Below are positions 62,250 to 64,000 of a DNA stretch of 64,000 bases, in pieces (positions within the stretch are counted from its first letter, which is position 1; every line of letters starts with the position of its first letter). The stretch is taken from the NCBI RefSeq assembly GCF_001983935.1, contig NZ_CP017641.1, positions 7,676,001 through 7,740,000 of the forward strand. The letters are read 5' to 3'. Position numbers and translations under genes: made by a program. The notes beneath the pieces were generated by a model, which was not told the origin of the DNA, searched no databases, and saw only the letters and a program-made list of their open reading frames with translations. This DNA comes from Fuerstiella marisgermanici (GTDB taxonomy: Bacteria; Planctomycetota; Planctomycetia; Planctomycetales; Planctomycetaceae).

Positions 62250-64000
62250 CGGTTCTTCGGCAGTTGATCGCAAAACTCTGGCACGGCCAGCAGCTAAACG
62301 GCGACGACATTGTTGCATTAGTGCTGCTGCTTGCGATGGTCGCATCGTTGTCGCACTTGTTCACGATGTTGGTGACTCGTTGGGGAGACCGCCACATTCT
62401 GGTGAAGTCGCTGCTTGCGTCGTTGCTTGTGCATACGGTTTGCCTGTTGGGGCTTGAGGTTTTTGATCCGCTGGATCCGATGTCGCGAGTGACTGCGGCT
62501 GAAGAAATCCGGTCGCAACAAGTGGTGACTCAGATTCTTGCCGAAAGCGAAGACACCCTCGCACTGCGCGAATCCGGCAACACGCCGATTCCTGATAAAC
62601 CGACGTCGCCCGATGTGGAACTTGCCCGCCTGCCCACTGACGCTCGTATCATGGAGCCGACTGACGTTCCGGATCGCGAAGCCGAAATGCTGGACAGCCT
62701 GCAGGCCGACGCGGAAGACGTGTCTCAATTTGAACAATCGACTGCACCGGAAGCCGCCATTCGGGTGGATGCCGGAGTTGAAGGCAAGCGGGTTGTCGCT
62801 GCCAACGACATGGCCGCCGACATCCAAACGATGCTGGAACAAAGTAAGTCCGACGTCTACACGCCAAGCACAGAACGCCGGACCACCAAACCGGGAGACA
62901 TTCAGCCTGACGACCAACCGCAGGAACGCGACATGTCGTCCGGCAAAGTTCCTCAAATCGATACTGAAGTGGTGACCGAAGACGTGTCTATTGCGACCGC
63001 TACAAGTCCGCTTCCCGACGCGGTTTCGCTGCCGACCGACGAGACATCAGAGAACATTGAACGTCGCACGGCTCCGTTGTCTGGCGCTGATCCTCTGGAA
63101 GTGGCCGGATTGAATGTCGAACAACCCAACAAGCGGACCATGCCGGCTCGTTCTTTTGAGTCACGATTGCCGCGTCCGTCGCGAGCCATGATCAACGACG
63201 ATCCGGGCGAACGTCCGGTGCGGCAAAGTTCGCTTTCGCCGCAAACGCCGATTCCGCTTTCGACCGACTATGACGAAGTACGCCGAGGTGAGACGTCTGT
63301 CCATGTGACGGATGCTTTGCAGTCGGCTGCCGCCATGGTAAATGCTGACGTCAACAGCCTGCGGCGAGACGATTCGCGTTCGGCCACGTACAAGTTGCGA
63401 AATGTGGAACAGCGCAAAGAAGCGGCCAGAAGATTTGGTGGTACGGCCGAATCCGAAGCTGCTGTGGAACTTAGTCTTCAATGGCTTAGCCGCATGCAGT
63501 CGCCGGACGGGCACTGGGACGCTCAAACGTTTGGTGCCGGGCAGGTTCGCGTCGACGAATTTGGCGTGCCACGCGATTATGCCGGACGCGACTCAGACAC
63601 CGGCATCACGGCGCTGGTTACGCTCTCGTTCTTAGGCGCTGGCTACACTCATGAAAGCGGCAAGTATGCGTTAAACGTTGACCGCGCGATTCACTGGCTG
63701 ATCTCTCAACAGGACAAGGACGGAAGTCTGGCCGGCGACGCTCGGTACTTCGCGAGAATGTATTGCCATGCCATGGCCACATATGCTCTGGCCGAAGCGC
63801 TTGGCATGCAGGATCGCATGCTGCTGGATCCGATTGTGAACCCGTCGCTTGTTTTCGCCGGGCCAACCGTGGCTAACGGTGTTTCGACTTCGTTTCTGAT
63901 GCAGTGCGGCGTGGCTCCGTTTGGTATCGCAGCGTTGAATGGTAGTGCCTACGGCACATATGCCGATGCGACGGCCTACAACCTGCGAAAGGTGGACGAT
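62246..64000 (+). CDS. Large membrane-anchored protein with prenyltransferase-like alpha/alpha repeats (C-terminus beyond the window)
   Basis: At least 585 residues from ATG 62246, open to the window end. Two N-terminal membrane helices (IVALVLLLAMVASLSHLFTMLV and LVKSLLASLLVHTVCLLGLEVF) are followed by a long polar, Pro/Asp-rich linker (about 90-385). From about residue 400 it enters GTAESEAAVELSLQWLSRMQSPDGHWDAQT, DSDTGITALVTLSFLGAGYTH and RAIHWLISQQDKDGSLAGDARYFARMYCHAMATYALAEALG, the helix pairs of the squalene-cyclase/prenyltransferase repeat (LxxLxxxQxxDGxW). The pairing with ExbD is seen in other planctomycetes; it may be an energised envelope protein. No catalytic DxDD motif is visible before the edge. 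Confidence 0.8.
   Translation, partial: MTVLRQLIAKLWHGQQLNGDDIVALVLLLAMVASLSHLFTMLVTRWGDRHILVKSLLASLLVHTVCLLGLEVFDPLDPMSRVTAAEEIRSQQVVTQILAESEDTLALRESGNTPIPDKPTSPDVELARLPTDARIMEPTDVPDREAEMLDSLQADAEDVSQFEQSTAPEAAIRVDAGVEGKRVVAANDMAADIQTMLEQSKSDVYTPSTERRTTKPGDIQPDDQPQERDMSSGKVPQIDTEVVTEDVSIATATSPLPDAVSLPTDETSENIERRTAPLSGADPLEVAGLNVEQPNKRTMPARSFESRLPRPSRAMINDDPGERPVRQSSLSPQTPIPLSTDYDEVRRGETSVHVTDALQSAAAMVNADVNSLRRDDSRSATYKLRNVEQRKEAARRFGGTAESEAAVELSLQWLSRMQSPDGHWDAQTFGAGQVRVDEFGVPRDYAGRDSDTGITALVTLSFLGAGYTHESGKYALNVDRAIHWLISQQDKDGSLAGDARYFARMYCHAMATYALAEALGMQDRMLLDPIVNPSLVFAGPTVANGVSTSFLMQCGVAPFGIAALNGSAYGTYADATAYNLRKVDD

Overview
The window is typical of a free-living planctomycete (phylum Planctomycetota, probably order Planctomycetales). 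The evidence is gene content: a DUF1501/PSD1 cytochrome pair, a PVC-type heme-binding CxxCH protein, DUF1080, a DUF1559 pseudopilin, a large secreted protein with a planctomycete-type N-terminal motif, and PQQ-propeller and sorbosone-dehydrogenase-like secreted enzymes. The species cannot be fixed from this sequence alone. Gene density is moderate and most genes are ordinary chromosomal genes. No rRNA, tRNA, CRISPR array or phage block was recognised.

Layout. 1-16.8 kb is almost all minus strand: a class V aminotransferase (cut by the window edge), a MATE exporter, a fluoride channel (CrcB), secreted PQQ-like, HEAT-like and SGNH-hydrolase proteins, the DUF1501 + PSD1 pair, a 899-residue surface protein, then yidD-rnpA. 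16.8-26 kb is plus strand: a tandem-duplicated repeat, rhaB, ftsY, a CbpA-like DnaJ protein, a DUF1080 protein and a large CxxCH dehydrogenase-like protein whose frame carries two palindromic repeats. 26-30 kb holds an MFS exporter, mntR with two operator-like palindromes, and a DUF1559 + small protein operon. 30-39.5 kb holds a secreted sorbosone-dehydrogenase-like protein, two unrecognised genes, a three-gene ketosynthase-ACP-desaturase cassette, an enolase-superfamily enzyme and a PEGA-containing secreted protein.

39.7-43.3 kb is a partial respiratory complex I cluster (nuoI, DUF2203, nuoA, nuoC, nuoD) with no nuoB. 43.9-53.9 kb is a nitrate assimilation cluster: an NNP-type nitrate transporter, a 956-residue nitrite reductase fused to rubredoxin-like, Rieske and flavin reductase modules, a DmsB-DmsC-like membrane electron-transfer fusion, and a molybdopterin nitrate reductase. 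The transporter is split by a 1,295 bp ISL3-family insertion sequence with near-perfect 24 bp terminal inverted repeats and an exact 8 bp target duplication; removing the IS and one duplication restores a 456-codon reading frame. The nitrate route therefore looks genetically complete except for this insertion.

54-64 kb holds ilvE, a tatC with a long acidic insert, a PH-like protein, two strong intrinsic terminators, an orphan Hcp-like protein, a lipoprotein resembling M14 peptidases, an unknown protein, a transglutaminase-like protein, and exbD translationally coupled to a large membrane-anchored protein that runs off the window.

The items most worth follow-up are the IS-broken nitrate transporter, the nitrite reductase fusion with its quinol-type partner, the in-frame repeat insertions, the ketosynthase-ACP-desaturase cassette, and the paired MntR-like operators.
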